From QAND01 sp003150225 (lineage in GTDB: Bacteria > Bacillota > Clostridia > Christensenellales > QAND01), in the NCBI RefSeq assembly GCF_044357945.1, contig NZ_CP076563.1:1240001-1304000 (forward strand): a stretch of DNA of 64,000 nt. The letters are read 5' to 3'. Shown here piece by piece: positions 26,421 through 35,530 of this stretch. The position numbers were made by a program, and so were the translations under genes. Below the pieces are notes generated by a model. That model was not told where the DNA came from and did no database searches. It saw only the letters and a list, made by a program, of their open reading frames with translations. Position 1 is the first letter of the stretch. Each line of letters opens with the position of its first letter.

Positions 26421-27532
26421 TTATCAGCGTACCCAAAGAGATCAAACCCCAGGAGGACCGGGTTTCCCTAACCCCCGCCGGCGTTCAAACCCTAACCCAG
26501 CTGGGACATACCGTCTACGTCCAGGAGGGAGCCGGCGTTGCCAGCGGCTTTTCCGATGAAGAATACATCCGCATGGGAGCCCAGATTCTATCCAACCCCC
26601 GAGAGCTTTACCTGCGGGGGGATATGGTGGTTAAGGTAAAGGAGCCCCTGCCAGCGGAATACGGCTATCTGCGGCCGGGTTTGGTTCTCTTTACCTATCT
26701 GCACCTGGCCCCCGAGCCCGGTTTGACCAAAGCGCTGTTGGACCATCAGGTTACCGGCATCGCCTATGAGACCGTCCAGACCGATCAGGGGCATCTGCCC
26801 CTTCTGGTACCCATGAGCGAGGTTGCCGGGCGTATGTCCGTACAGGTAGGCGCCCACCTGCTGGAGCACATGAACGGCGGCCGCGGCGTTCTCCTGGGCG
26901 GCGTTCCGGGCGTGGAACCCGCCAATGTCACCATCATCGGCGGTGGCAATGTGGGCACCGGCGCCGCCAAGGTGGCAGCCGGCATGGGCGCCCGGGTAAC
27001 GGTGGTGGAGCTGAACAACCAGCGGCTCACCTACTTGGACGATCTCTTCGGCAACCAGGTGGTAACCCTCATGTCCAACAGCTATAACATCGCCAAAGCG
27101 GTAAAGGAGTCCGACTTGGTCATCGGCGCGGTGCTTCTGCCGGGAGCCAAAACCCCGGTGCTGGTCACCGAGGAGATGGTCAAGACCATGCGGCCGGGCA
27201 GCGTCATCGTGGACGTGGCCATCGATCAGGGGGGATGCATCGAGACGGCGGACACCGTCACCACCCACGAGAATCCCTATTATGTGCGGCATGGGGTGCT
27301 CCATTATTCCGTGGCCAATATGCCGGGCGCGGTGCCCCGCACCTCCACCTTCGCCCTCACCAATGCCACCCTGCCTTATGTGATCCGGTTGGCTCAGCTG
27401 GGTGCCGAGGGCGCCATGCAGGCCGATCCTGCCCTGCTTCGGGGGCTTAACACCTACAAGGGGCAGGTCACCTATCAGGCAGTGGCTGAGGCCCAGGGGC
27501 TTCCCTACACCCCCGCCCGGGAACTCCTCTAG
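26417..27532 (+). CDS. ald: Alanine dehydrogenase
   Basis: 371 residues, the usual length. Begins IISVPKEIKPQEDRVSLTPAGVQTL; VKVKEPLPAEY supplies the active-site lysine, and TYLHLAPE the following substrate-site segment. The NAD-binding GGGNVGTGAAKVAAGMGA with VVE is intact, and the C-terminal PGAVPRTSTFALTNATLPY is characteristic. Converts L-alanine and NAD to pyruvate, ammonia and NADH, so it links amino acid catabolism to the Liv importer region functionally. The start codon overlaps the preceding stop. Repeats begin right after its stop codon. Confidence 0.94.
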   Translation: MIISVPKEIKPQEDRVSLTPAGVQTLTQLGHTVYVQEGAGVASGFSDEEYIRMGAQILSNPRELYLRGDMVVKVKEPLPAEYGYLRPGLVLFTYLHLAPEPGLTKALLDHQVTGIAYETVQTDQGHLPLLVPMSEVAGRMSVQVGAHLLEHMNGGRGVLLGGVPGVEPANVTIIGGGNVGTGAAKVAAGMGARVTVVELNNQRLTYLDDLFGNQVVTLMSNSYNIAKAVKESDLVIGAVLLPGAKTPVLVTEEMVKTMRPGSVIVDVAIDQGGCIETADTVTTHENPYYVRHGVLHYSVANMPGAVPRTSTFALTNATLPYVIRLAQLGAEGAMQADPALLRGLNTYKGQVTYQAVAEAQGLPYTPARELL

Positions 27533-27760
27533 GCAGGCTGAGTCCTGCACCCCTGTTACGGCCACTACGTGGCCGCCAGCATACATATAGAAAAGCACCG
27601 CGCACGAAGTGCGCAAATGGGAGCGGCCGGTGGCCGCTCCCATTTTGTAACCCCGGCGCGGCTGCTGGTATGCCCTTAACCAACCATTCTTTAAATGCCA
27701 ACTTTCTCCTTATAGCCATTCCCTTCGCCCCGCGAGAGAAATAGGGCCTGCAGGCCCTGC
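27533..27760 (+). repeat. Intergenic palindromic repeat cluster after ald
   Basis: The module GGCAGGCTGAG-TCCTGC lies at 27532, followed by GGCCAC-TAC-GTGGCC, GCGCAC-GAA-GTGCGC and GGGAGCGGCC-GGT-GGCCGCTCCC (27620-27642), the shared CCATTTTGTAAC box, then a tail TGCCAACTTTCTCC...CGCCCCGCGA that aligns with the tails of copies between gyrA and gyrB. Ends with the palindrome AGGGCCTGCAGGCCCT (27743-27758). Some stems may terminate ald transcripts. Confidence 0.55.
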
Positions 27761-27877
27761 CTGTCCGGAAGATTGTACGTTATATCAAAGTATGGCACAA
27801 GCTGCCCGCACATTATTATTCCAGGGGTCGCGGTCCAGGCCGTCATGGGGTATACTATGGCCATGGAGGCGAACGCA

Positions 27878-29602
27878 ATGGAAAACCAGAAACTCTTTGA
27901 GGAATTCCCCTATAAGCGGCCGGATCTGGACCAACTGAAGGAGGAGTTTCGCGATTTAACCCAAAAGCTTCGGAACGCCGAAGCGTTTTTGGAAGTACAG
28001 GCCGCCATCGAGGAGGCCAGCCGGCTTCAGAACGATGTGGGCACCATGTCCAGCCTGGCCAGTATCCGGAATTCCATGGATACCCGGGATCCCTACTACG
28101 AAGCGGAAAAGGACTATTTTGACGAGATCCTACCCATCCTTCAGGAGTACACCACCGAGTACTATCGGGCCCTGGCAGAGTCCCCCTTTTCAGCGGAGAT
28201 CGAACAGGCCTATGGCAAGCACATCCTGGATCTGGCCCGGCAGGAGGTTAAAAAGTTTATTCCCGCCATGATAGAGGACCTCCAGGAGGACAACCGACTC
28301 AGCAGCCAATATCAAAAATTATTGGCCTCCTGCCAGATGGAGTTTATGGGGGAGGTTCGCAATCTCTATGGCATCACTAAGTTCCTGGAAGATCCCGACC
28401 GCAGCGTGCGGAAAGCGGCTTTTCAGGCCTGGGCCAGCTTCTTTGCCGAAAATGAGGAGACCCTGGACGCCCTGTTTGACGACCTGGTGCGGGTTCGCAC
28501 CAGCATGGCAAAAAAGATGGGGTTCAGCAGCTATGTCAACTCCAGCTTTGTGGACCTGGGGTACCTGATGATGGACCGGCTGGATTACGGCCAGGAACAG
28601 GTTGCCGCTTTCCGGAAGCAGGTGCGGGAGGTCATCGTTCCCCTCTGCACCCAGCTCTATGAGCGCCAGGCCAAGCGTATTGGGGTGGATCACCTCAAGT
28701 ACTACGATGAGGCCTTCTCCTTCCCGACGGGAAACGCCGCGCCCAAAGGGGATGCCTGGGCCATGCTGGATGCCGCCGGCAGCATGTACCGGGACATGAG
28801 TCCCGAAACCGGCGCATTCTTTGCCATGATGCGGGAGCGGCACCTTATGGATCTATTGAGCCGGCCCGGTAAGGCGGTAGGGGGCTACTGCGACTATCTT
28901 CCGGACTTTGGCGCCCCCTTTATCTTCAGCAACTTCAACGGCACCTCCGCCGACATCGATGTGCTGACCCACGAGGCGGGCCATGCCTTTATGGCGGACT
29001 GCTCCGCAAAGCACAACCGGCTTCCGGAGTATCTCTTTGGCAGCAGCGAGTCCTGTGAAATCCATTCCATGTCCATGGAGTTCTTTGCCTACCCCTATAT
29101 GGAGCTGTTTTTGGGGGACCAGGCGGATAAATACCGCTTTGCCCATATGTCCGACGCCCTGACCTTCATCCCCTATGGGGTGGCGGTGGATGAATTCCAG
29201 CATCTGGTGTACGCCAACCCCTCGATGACCCCCGGGGAGCGAAAAGCCGCCTGGCGGCAGCTGGAAAAAACCTATCTTCCCCACCGGGATTATGACGGAG
29301 AGGATCTCATGGAGCGGGGCGGATATTGGTTCCGCCAGCTTCACATCTTTATGTATCCGTTCTATTACATCGACTATACCCTGGCCGCTATGAGCGCCTT
29401 CGAATTCTATGGCAAGATGCAGAAGAACCGGTCAGCAGCCTGGGACGACTACTACCGACTTTGCTGCGCCGGCGGCAGCGAATCCTATCTGGATTTGCTC
29501 AAGATCGGCAATCTCATGAGCCCCTTTGAGCCGGGCACGGTGGAAGCTGTCATCGCCCCCATCGCCCAAACCTTGTGGGAGATCGACGACACCAAGCTGT
29601 AG
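27878..29602 (+). CDS. M3 family oligoendopeptidase
   Basis: 574 residues from the ATG with GGAGG upstream; the track-length frame extends upstream to 27773 without a site. Zinc metallopeptidase: DVLTHEAGHAFMADCS gives the HExxH motif, and the following ESCEIHSMSMEFFAYP provides the third ligand Glu. Length and the PepF-like N-terminal helical domain fit the oligoendopeptidase F group. Cytosolic, cutting short peptides. It likely works with peptide and amino acid catabolism. Followed by a strong terminator; a TATACT box lies just before the start (27849-27854). Confidence 0.9.
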   Translation: MENQKLFEEFPYKRPDLDQLKEEFRDLTQKLRNAEAFLEVQAAIEEASRLQNDVGTMSSLASIRNSMDTRDPYYEAEKDYFDEILPILQEYTTEYYRALAESPFSAEIEQAYGKHILDLARQEVKKFIPAMIEDLQEDNRLSSQYQKLLASCQMEFMGEVRNLYGITKFLEDPDRSVRKAAFQAWASFFAENEETLDALFDDLVRVRTSMAKKMGFSSYVNSSFVDLGYLMMDRLDYGQEQVAAFRKQVREVIVPLCTQLYERQAKRIGVDHLKYYDEAFSFPTGNAAPKGDAWAMLDAAGSMYRDMSPETGAFFAMMRERHLMDLLSRPGKAVGGYCDYLPDFGAPFIFSNFNGTSADIDVLTHEAGHAFMADCSAKHNRLPEYLFGSSESCEIHSMSMEFFAYPYMELFLGDQADKYRFAHMSDALTFIPYGVAVDEFQHLVYANPSMTPGERKAAWRQLEKTYLPHRDYDGEDLMERGGYWFRQLHIFMYPFYYIDYTLAAMSAFEFYGKMQKNRSAAWDDYYRLCCAGGSESYLDLLKIGNLMSPFEPGTVEAVIAPIAQTLWEIDDTKL

Positions 29603-29611
29603 GCGCATCAT

Positions 29612-29645
29612 AAAACGCCCTGGCGTATTCCGGGGCGTTTTTTTC
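29612..29645 (+). terminator. Terminator after the M3 peptidase
   Basis: AAAACGCCC-TGG with CCG-GGGCGTTTT around CGTATT, followed by T run. Confidence 0.8.
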
Positions 29646-29741
29646 GTGCAATGATTCTCTTTTTTGCCATAATTCCAGCGCTTTCCCCATAAAAATGGAT
29701 CCTGATCTGGGAATGGGCCTTTACTTTTCCATCCGTAAACT

Positions 29742-29768
29742 TTAAAATTAAGTTAAATTCATGTTAAA
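29742..29768 (+). promoter_or_regulatory. Probable Pho box upstream of the Na/Pi cotransporter
   Basis: TTAAA occurs at 29742-29746, 29753-29757 and 29764-29768, exactly 11 bases apart, with a fourth TTAAA about 13 bases on (29777). Direct repeats with 11-bp period of a TTAAA/TTAACA type are the recognised pattern for the phosphate regulator PhoB/PhoP. It sits about 30-50 bases upstream of the start codon, so binding would act directly at the promoter. Confidence 0.6.
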
Positions 29769-29793
29769 TAACCTTTTTAAAGGATTCTGAAAT

Positions 29794-31407
29794 ATGTCGA
29801 TTTTAAACGTATTTTCCCTGCTGGGTGGTCTGGGGATGTTCCTTTACGGCATCAGTATGATGGGAAATGGGCTCAAGAGCACCGCGGGGAACAGGTTGAA
29901 AAATTTACTGGAAAAGATCACCAGCAACCGGCTTGTAGCCGTGCTGGTGGGAATGCTTGTAACCGCCGTCATCCAGGCCTCCGCCGCCGTAACCGTTATG
30001 GCGGTTGGTTTTGTAAACGCTGGACTCATGACCATGAGCCAGGCCTTTGGCATTATGTTAGGAGCCAACATCGGTACTACCATCACCGCCTGGATCATCT
30101 CCTTTAACATCACCAGCCTGGCGCCTTTGTTTATCATTTTGGGCGTCATACCCATGGAGTTTATCAAAAATGAAAAGGCCAAGAACATCGGTGTCATCAT
30201 CACCGGGTTTGGCCTTTTGTTTATGGGCCTCAATATGATGGGGACCGCCATGGAACCCCTTCGCAACGAGGCCTGGTTCGTGGGGCTTATGACCCAGTTC
30301 CAAAACCCGCTCCTGGGAGTGCTCATCGGCATTGTGGTCACCACGGTGATCCAGTCCAGTTCCGCCGCCGTCGGCATTTTACAAACCCTGGCGGCCCAAG
30401 GGCTGGTGTCCTTGAACGCCGGCCTGTACATCGTGCTGGGCTGTAACATCGGCACCTGCGTCACCACCCTTCTGGCGGGTATCGGCACCTCTACCAACGC
30501 AAAACGCACCGCCCTTTTGCATCTATTTAACAAGACCTTTGGCGCCGTAGTGTTTACAGGATTGATCTACTTCTTCCCCTTAACGGAAATCGTGGCCCGG
30601 ATGGCGCCGGGCAACCCCATGGTGCAGATTGCCAATTTCCATACCATTTTTAACGTCCTCAATACCCTATTGCTGTTGCCTCTGGGCAATGTGCTGATCA
30701 AGGCCGTGACGGTGCTGATAAAGGATAAGGACAGCGATGAGGAGGAAGGGCTGCGGCTCAAATATCTGGACGAACGCATCCTGGAAACCCCGCCCTTTGC
30801 CATGGCCCAGCTCAAAAAAGAGATGCTGCGGATGTACGAGAAGGCCATGGAAAACTATGAGCGCGCTGTCCACGCCTTTTTTGACATGGATCGCAAGATC
30901 GTTCCCAAGATCTACGAAGAGGAGGAGAAGATCAACTTCATCCAATCGGAGATCACCCCTTATCTGGTACGGATCCAGTCCCTGCCCACCATTACCGAGG
31001 AAAACAAGAGCACCATTTTAAGCTATCATAACCTGGCTACCTTCATTGAGCGGATCGGCGATCACGACAAGAATATCGCCGAGTTTGCCCTGGAGCGTTT
31101 GGATAAAGGGGCCGTGTTCTCCGAGGAAGCTCTTCAGGAGCTGCGGGATATGTGCCACCTAGTGGATGACGCCCTCCACATGGCCATGGACGCCTTTGAA
31201 AAGGGCCCCAGCCATGATACCGTGGCCCGCTCCTTCGAATTCGAAAACAAGGTGGATAACCAGCACACCATGATGCGGGAGAACCACATCCGCCGGCTCA
31301 ACAGCGAGCAGTGCAACGCCCGGGCGGGCATGATCTTTACCGATATTTGCATCGATCTGGAGCGGATCACCTTCCACGCCATGAAGATCGCTCGGTATGC
31401 CGCTTGA
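29794..31407 (+). CDS. Na/Pi cotransporter with C-terminal PhoU-like domain
   Basis: 537 residues. The first 310 residues carry two inverted repeats with the Na/Pi-cotransporter signatures (GVTAVIQASAAVTVMAVGF-like first QSS-type motif and TTVIQSSSAAVGILQTLA in the second), about eight to ten membrane segments. After residue 350 a cytosolic PhoU-like helical bundle follows (EEEKINFIQSEITPYLVRI, YHNLATFIERIGDHDKNI). This is the NptA/YjbB-type architecture that takes up or exports phosphate driven by sodium. AAAGGA precedes the ATG. The upstream Pho-box-like repeats imply induction by low phosphate. Ends near an inverted repeat that is stronger on the minus strand. Confidence 0.93.
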   Translation: MSILNVFSLLGGLGMFLYGISMMGNGLKSTAGNRLKNLLEKITSNRLVAVLVGMLVTAVIQASAAVTVMAVGFVNAGLMTMSQAFGIMLGANIGTTITAWIISFNITSLAPLFIILGVIPMEFIKNEKAKNIGVIITGFGLLFMGLNMMGTAMEPLRNEAWFVGLMTQFQNPLLGVLIGIVVTTVIQSSSAAVGILQTLAAQGLVSLNAGLYIVLGCNIGTCVTTLLAGIGTSTNAKRTALLHLFNKTFGAVVFTGLIYFFPLTEIVARMAPGNPMVQIANFHTIFNVLNTLLLLPLGNVLIKAVTVLIKDKDSDEEEGLRLKYLDERILETPPFAMAQLKKEMLRMYEKAMENYERAVHAFFDMDRKIVPKIYEEEEKINFIQSEITPYLVRIQSLPTITEENKSTILSYHNLATFIERIGDHDKNIAEFALERLDKGAVFSEEALQELRDMCHLVDDALHMAMDAFEKGPSHDTVARSFEFENKVDNQHTMMRENHIRRLNSEQCNARAGMIFTDICIDLERITFHAMKIARYAA

Positions 31408-31706
31408 GAACAAAAAAAGAACAGTAGGCTAAGCTGCTGCAATCACTTATCCTACCGTTCTCTTGTGAGAGCCCACGGCCTTCACTTCCCCATCATTATA
31501 TTGGGTCTCCCCCGGCTCCGTCAACTCGTTTGCCATTTCTGATACAATTTGAACGGAACCCAAGGTATTTCATGGTTTTTCCTGATTTCCTGGAAAATAC
31601 AGGGGGATGTTGGCTGCTGTCGGTGTTTTTCCGACGGGGTCTTTTCTTTTACCGTTTTTCAATCCGCCTATCGGCAAAGATCTCCCGGCCAGTGGCCAGT
31701 TCCACC
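31408..31706. terminator. Intergenic region with an imperfect hairpin terminator
   Basis: A 16-bp stem with two mismatches (31418-31433 with 31446-31461) lies between the cotransporter and mogA. On the minus strand it is followed by seven T, so it looks like a terminator for transcripts arriving from mogA. The remaining 230 bases hold no gene I can support. Confidence 0.5.
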
Positions 31707-32198
31707 TCAGTCTGGCCGGGCGCACTCAGAGGCTTGGCCGGTGAGAATTTCCACCCCATGGGGCAAAGCAGGCAGGATCACGGCAAGGCACTCCCGAACC
31801 CCCTTGGGGCTCCCCGGTAGGTTGACGATGATGCTGTCCCCCCGGATCACCGATACCGCCCGGGTGAGCATTGCACGGTTGGTGATGGCTAGGCTAGCCG
31901 CCCGCATGGCCTCCGCGATGCCGGGCGCATTGCGCTCCATCACCGCCAGGGTGGCCTCGGGGGTCACATCCCGTTTGCTGAACCCAGTGCCCCCGGTGGT
32001 AAAAATCAGATGACAGCCAAGGTCATCCGCCATGTGGATCATGGCAGCCTTTAGAGCTTCAAACTCATCGGGCACCACCTCATAGGCGGCCACCTCCCCG
32101 CCGATCTCCCGAATCATCTCCTCTATGGCGGGCCCGCTCAGATCCTCCCGCTGGCCGGCCGCTCCCTTGTCGGACGCCGTAATAATACCTACCTTCAT
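31707..32198 (-). CDS. mog: Molybdopterin adenylyltransferase-like protein, MogA/MoaB family
   Basis: 163 residues. The MPT-binding fold is shown by VGIITASDKGAAGQREDLSGPAI, HLIFTTGGTGFSKRDVTPEAT and IVNLPGSPKGVRECLAVILPAL, the TGGTG and GSP motifs of the MogA/MoaB family. It activates molybdopterin by adenylation before MoeA inserts metal. The family name is used for both MogA and MoaB; I cannot separate them here. GGAGG precedes the ATG and TATAAT lies about 50 bases up. It faces the moeA operon, with a shared promoter region. Confidence 0.9.
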   Translation of the reverse strand: MKVGIITASDKGAAGQREDLSGPAIEEMIREIGGEVAAYEVVPDEFEALKAAMIHMADDLGCHLIFTTGGTGFSKRDVTPEATLAVMERNAPGIAEAMRAASLAITNRAMLTRAVSVIRGDSIIVNLPGSPKGVRECLAVILPALPHGVEILTGQASECARPD

Positions 32199-32389
32199 GG
32201 GGCATTCCTCCCATCCGTTGTTTTGGAACCATTATAGCACAGGCCAAGCATTGCCAGGGGAAAAGGGGAGAAAATTGGTGGAAAAAATTGATTCCACCCC
32301 TGAAATCTGTTATGATATTTTCTGGAATAATGGGTGATTTCCGCCCATTTTTCATTTTAATTTTTCCATGAAAGGGGGCGGCGGCAGAT
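32199..32389. promoter_or_regulatory. Divergent molybdenum cofactor promoters and short hairpin
   Basis: Plus strand: TTGATT (32288-32293), 17 bases, TATGAT (32311-32316) for moeA. Minus strand: TATAAT near 32234 for mog. In the moeA leader AATGGG pairs with CCCATT across a nine-base loop before a T-rich run (32329-32353), a possible attenuator. The leader is too short for the known Moco riboswitch. Confidence 0.5.
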
Positions 32390-33613
32390 ATGCTGACCGT
32401 TGCCAGTCCCGCGGACGCCCTGGCCGCCATCCAGGAGCATTTTGGCGCCATCCGAACCCGGGTGGTTTCCGTGCCTTTGGCGGAAAGCCTGGGCCGGGTC
32501 CTGGCGGAGGACATCCGCAGCCGGGAGGACGTACCCGGCTTTGACCGCAGCACCATGGATGGATATGCTGTCCACGCCCAAGACACCTTTGGCGCCACCG
32601 AGGCCCTGCCCGCCATGCTGAAGCCGGTGGGTACCGTCCATATGGGACAGGTGCCTGCATTTTCCTTAAACAAGGGGGAGTGCGCCTACATCCCCACCGG
32701 AGGAGAACTACCCCAGGGTGCGGATGGGGTTGTCATGGTGGAATATACCGAAAATTTAAACGATGGCTTCCTCTACGTTCAAAGCTCCATTGCGCCGGGA
32801 GCCAACGTGATCTACCGGGGAGACGACGTAAAGGAGGGCCAGCTTCTGATGAAGCAAGGCCAGGTGATTCGTCCCCAGGAGGTGGGCGCGCTGGCCGCCC
32901 TTGGAGTTCCCCTCGCCCCAGTCTATGAACGCCTCCGGGTGGGGATTCTTTCCACAGGGGACGAGCTGGTGGAGGTCTCCGCCCCCCAGACCGGCTCGGT
33001 GGTCCGGGATGTGAACACCTATGCCCTTTCTGCGGGGCTTTCCGCCATTGGGGCGGAGCCGGTACGCTACGGTATTACAAAGGACGACCACGCCTCCCTG
33101 ACCGCCGCCCTCTCCATCGCCCTTAGGGAATGCGACGCGGTGCTGATCTCCGGGGGCAGCAGTGTGGGCACCGCCGATATGACCCGGCGGATCATCGATG
33201 AAGCAGGCCGCCCCGGGGTATTTCTCCACGGGGTGGCGGTAAAGCCCGGTAAGCCAACCATCGTGGGGGATATCGGCGGTAAGCCGGTGTTCGGCCTGCC
33301 GGGGCATCCGGTCTCCGCCTATTTCATCTTCCGCATCTTTGCCGCCCCTATCCTCCAGCGGATGATGGGGGTCATCCGGGAGCAGCCCCGGGAAGCCTTT
33401 GCTATAATGGGGCGCAATGTCCCCAGCAACCATGGCCGCCAGGAATATCTGCCGGTAGCGCTCACGGAGGAGGACGGCCGGAAAGTTGCTCTGCCGGTAG
33501 CCAGCAAAAGCGGGCTCATCACCACCCTGGTGGGAGCCGACGGATTTGTCTGCATTCCACGGGACGCCGAGGGCCTCATGCGGGGCCAGCACGTCACCGT
33601 CACCCTATTTTAG
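32390..33613 (+). CDS. moeA: Molybdopterin molybdenumtransferase MoeA
   Basis: 407 residues, normal length. Motifs: EDVPGFDRSTMDGYAV, GECAYIPTGGELPQGADGVVMVE, VGILSTGDELVE, ISGGSSVGTADMT and KPGKPTIVGDIGGKPVFGLPGHPVSA. Inserts molybdenum (or tungsten) into adenylated molybdopterin. It starts the operon moeA, moeA-PBP, moaA, moaC, MOSC. The tandem MoeA copies may give separate specificity for Mo and W, as proposed for other anaerobes. The next gene begins 12 bases later. Confidence 0.92.
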   Translation: MLTVASPADALAAIQEHFGAIRTRVVSVPLAESLGRVLAEDIRSREDVPGFDRSTMDGYAVHAQDTFGATEALPAMLKPVGTVHMGQVPAFSLNKGECAYIPTGGELPQGADGVVMVEYTENLNDGFLYVQSSIAPGANVIYRGDDVKEGQLLMKQGQVIRPQEVGALAALGVPLAPVYERLRVGILSTGDELVEVSAPQTGSVVRDVNTYALSAGLSAIGAEPVRYGITKDDHASLTAALSIALRECDAVLISGGSSVGTADMTRRIIDEAGRPGVFLHGVAVKPGKPTIVGDIGGKPVFGLPGHPVSAYFIFRIFAAPILQRMMGVIREQPREAFAIMGRNVPSNHGRQEYLPVALTEEDGRKVALPVASKSGLITTLVGADGFVCIPRDAEGLMRGQHVTVTLF

Positions 33614-33625
33614 GAGGGATTTTCC

Positions 33626-35530
33626 TTGAATTACACCTATCTAACCAACGTATCCCTAGAGGAAGCCCGAACCTCCTTCCTTGACATGATCGCCGACCGC
33701 TGCGCCTCCCTTGGGGAGGAGCAGGTCCCCATCTCGGAGGCCACGGGACGAGTGCTGTCCCGGCCGGTATACGCCGCCATCTCCGCGCCTCACTTCCACG
33801 CCAGCGCCATGGACGGCATTGCCATGATGGCCCGGGATGGCTTTGGCGCCACCGAAACCACCCCCGTTACCCTCTCCCGGTACACCGTGGTGGACACCGG
33901 CGATCCCGTTCCCGATGACTGCGACTGTGTGGTGATGGTGGAGGATATCATTGACGAGGGCGGCGTGCTGAAGATCGCGGCGCCACCGGTGCCCTGGCAG
34001 AACGTGCGCCAGATCGGGGAGGACATCTGCGCCGGAGAGATGGCCTTCCCCTCCTATACCACCATGTCCCCTTCGGCCATTGGGGTGCTGATCTCCTGCG
34101 GCATCACTACGGTGTGGGTGGTAAAGCGGGCCCGGGTGGCCATCATCCCCACCGGCGATGAGATCGTGGCGCCCAAGGCCGACCCCGCCCCCGGGGAAAT
34201 TTTGGAGTTCAACTCCTCCATCTTCTCGGGCATGCTTCGGGAATGGGGCTGCGAACCGGTGGTATATCCCATCATCCCCGACGTGCTGGAGGACATCACC
34301 CGGGCGGTAAAGCAAGCCTCGGAGGAATGTGATTTCGTCCTTCTCAACGCCGGAAGCTCCGCCGGCAGGGAGGATTACGCCAGCGCCGCCATTCAGGCGG
34401 CGGGAGAGGTGCTGCTCCACGGCATCGCCATCCGCCCCGGTAAGCCCGCCATCCTGGGCCGGGCGGGAAAGGCCCCCGTGGTAGGGGTGCCGGGATACCC
34501 GGTATCCGGCGTCATCGTCATGGAGGAGCTGGTGCGGCCCGGTCTCTCGGCCATCGCCCACCTGCCCCAGAAAAATAAAATCATGGTGGAGGCAACCCTC
34601 TCCCGAAAGGTCAACTCCCCTCTTAAGTATGAGGAGTTCATTCGGGTGAGCCTGGCCAGCGTCAAAGGCCGGCTCATCGCTACCCCTCTCAGCAAGGGAG
34701 CCAGCGTCATCTCCAGTTTTGCCAAGGCCGACGGTCTCATGACCGTCCCCCAGAATGTGGAGGGATTGGAGGCCGGCGCCATGGTAATGGTGGAGGCCCT
34801 CCGCCCCATGAACCAGATCGAGAATACCATCGCCGCCATCGGCAGCCACGATCCCCTGTTTGACGAGGTATCAAACTTCATCAACCGGCGGTTCCCCGGC
34901 CTGTATCTGTCCTCCACCCATGTGGGCAGTATGGGCGGCATCACCGCCATCAAGCGGGGAGAGGCCCATGTGGCGGGCATTCATCTGCTGGATGAAGCTA
35001 CCGGGGAATATAACTTAAGCTATCTTCGCACCCATTTCCCCGCCGGTGGGGTGAAGCTCATGCGGGGAGTGGGCCGGCTCCAAGGCTTTATGGTTCAAAA
35101 GGGCAATCCCCTGGGCATTAAGGGGGTGGAGGATCTCTTAAAAGAGGGCCTCCGGTACGTAAACCGCCAGCGCGGCGCGGGTACCCGCATCCTTCTGGAC
35201 TACCTCTTGCAGCAAAAGGGGATTCAGGTGGATCAGATTTATGGCTATGAACGGGAAGAGTTCACCCATCTGTCGGTGGCGGCCCAGATCGCCTCCGGTT
35301 CCGCCGACGCGGGCCTGGGCATCTACTCCGCCGCGGCTTCCTACGGCCTGGACTTCATCCCGGTGTGCGTGGAGCAGTACGACATCCTCATGGATGAAAC
35401 CTTCACCCAATCGACCTTATTTGACGCCTTTGCCAGTATCATCCGCAGCAAGGAGTTTGAAGAGCGCCTGACCCAGCTGGGAGGCTATACCTTTACCGAT
35501 ACCGGAAAGATGGTGGAATACCTTGATTGA
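33626..35530 (+). CDS. MoeA fused to a periplasmic-binding-type substrate domain
   Basis: 634 residues from a TTG start with AGGAGG eight bases upstream. Residues 1-400 are a second MoeA (SAMDGIAMMARDGFG, DSGDPVPDDCDCVVMVEDI-like segment, TGDEIVAP, NAGSSAGREDY, GVPGYPVSGVIV). Residues about 410-634 form a PBP-like domain of the MoeA/LysR type (STHVGSMGGITAIKRGEAHVAGIHLLD, GAGTRILLDYLL, IASGSADAGLGIYSAA), with no signal peptide, so it is cytoplasmic. The extra domain binds small anions or oxoanions in relatives and could select or sense molybdate/tungstate. It overlaps moaA by eight bases. Confidence 0.88.
   Translation: MNYTYLTNVSLEEARTSFLDMIADRCASLGEEQVPISEATGRVLSRPVYAAISAPHFHASAMDGIAMMARDGFGATETTPVTLSRYTVVDTGDPVPDDCDCVVMVEDIIDEGGVLKIAAPPVPWQNVRQIGEDICAGEMAFPSYTTMSPSAIGVLISCGITTVWVVKRARVAIIPTGDEIVAPKADPAPGEILEFNSSIFSGMLREWGCEPVVYPIIPDVLEDITRAVKQASEECDFVLLNAGSSAGREDYASAAIQAAGEVLLHGIAIRPGKPAILGRAGKAPVVGVPGYPVSGVIVMEELVRPGLSAIAHLPQKNKIMVEATLSRKVNSPLKYEEFIRVSLASVKGRLIATPLSKGASVISSFAKADGLMTVPQNVEGLEAGAMVMVEALRPMNQIENTIAAIGSHDPLFDEVSNFINRRFPGLYLSSTHVGSMGGITAIKRGEAHVAGIHLLDEATGEYNLSYLRTHFPAGGVKLMRGVGRLQGFMVQKGNPLGIKGVEDLLKEGLRYVNRQRGAGTRILLDYLLQQKGIQVDQIYGYEREEFTHLSVAAQIASGSADAGLGIYSAAASYGLDFIPVCVEQYDILMDETFTQSTLFDAFASIIRSKEFEERLTQLGGYTFTDTGKMVEYLD

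Noticed and set aside
32199..32389. Molybdenum cofactor riboswitch before moeA
   Set aside because: The leader after the promoter is under 80 bases and lacks the riboswitch size and helices; only a short hairpin is present.
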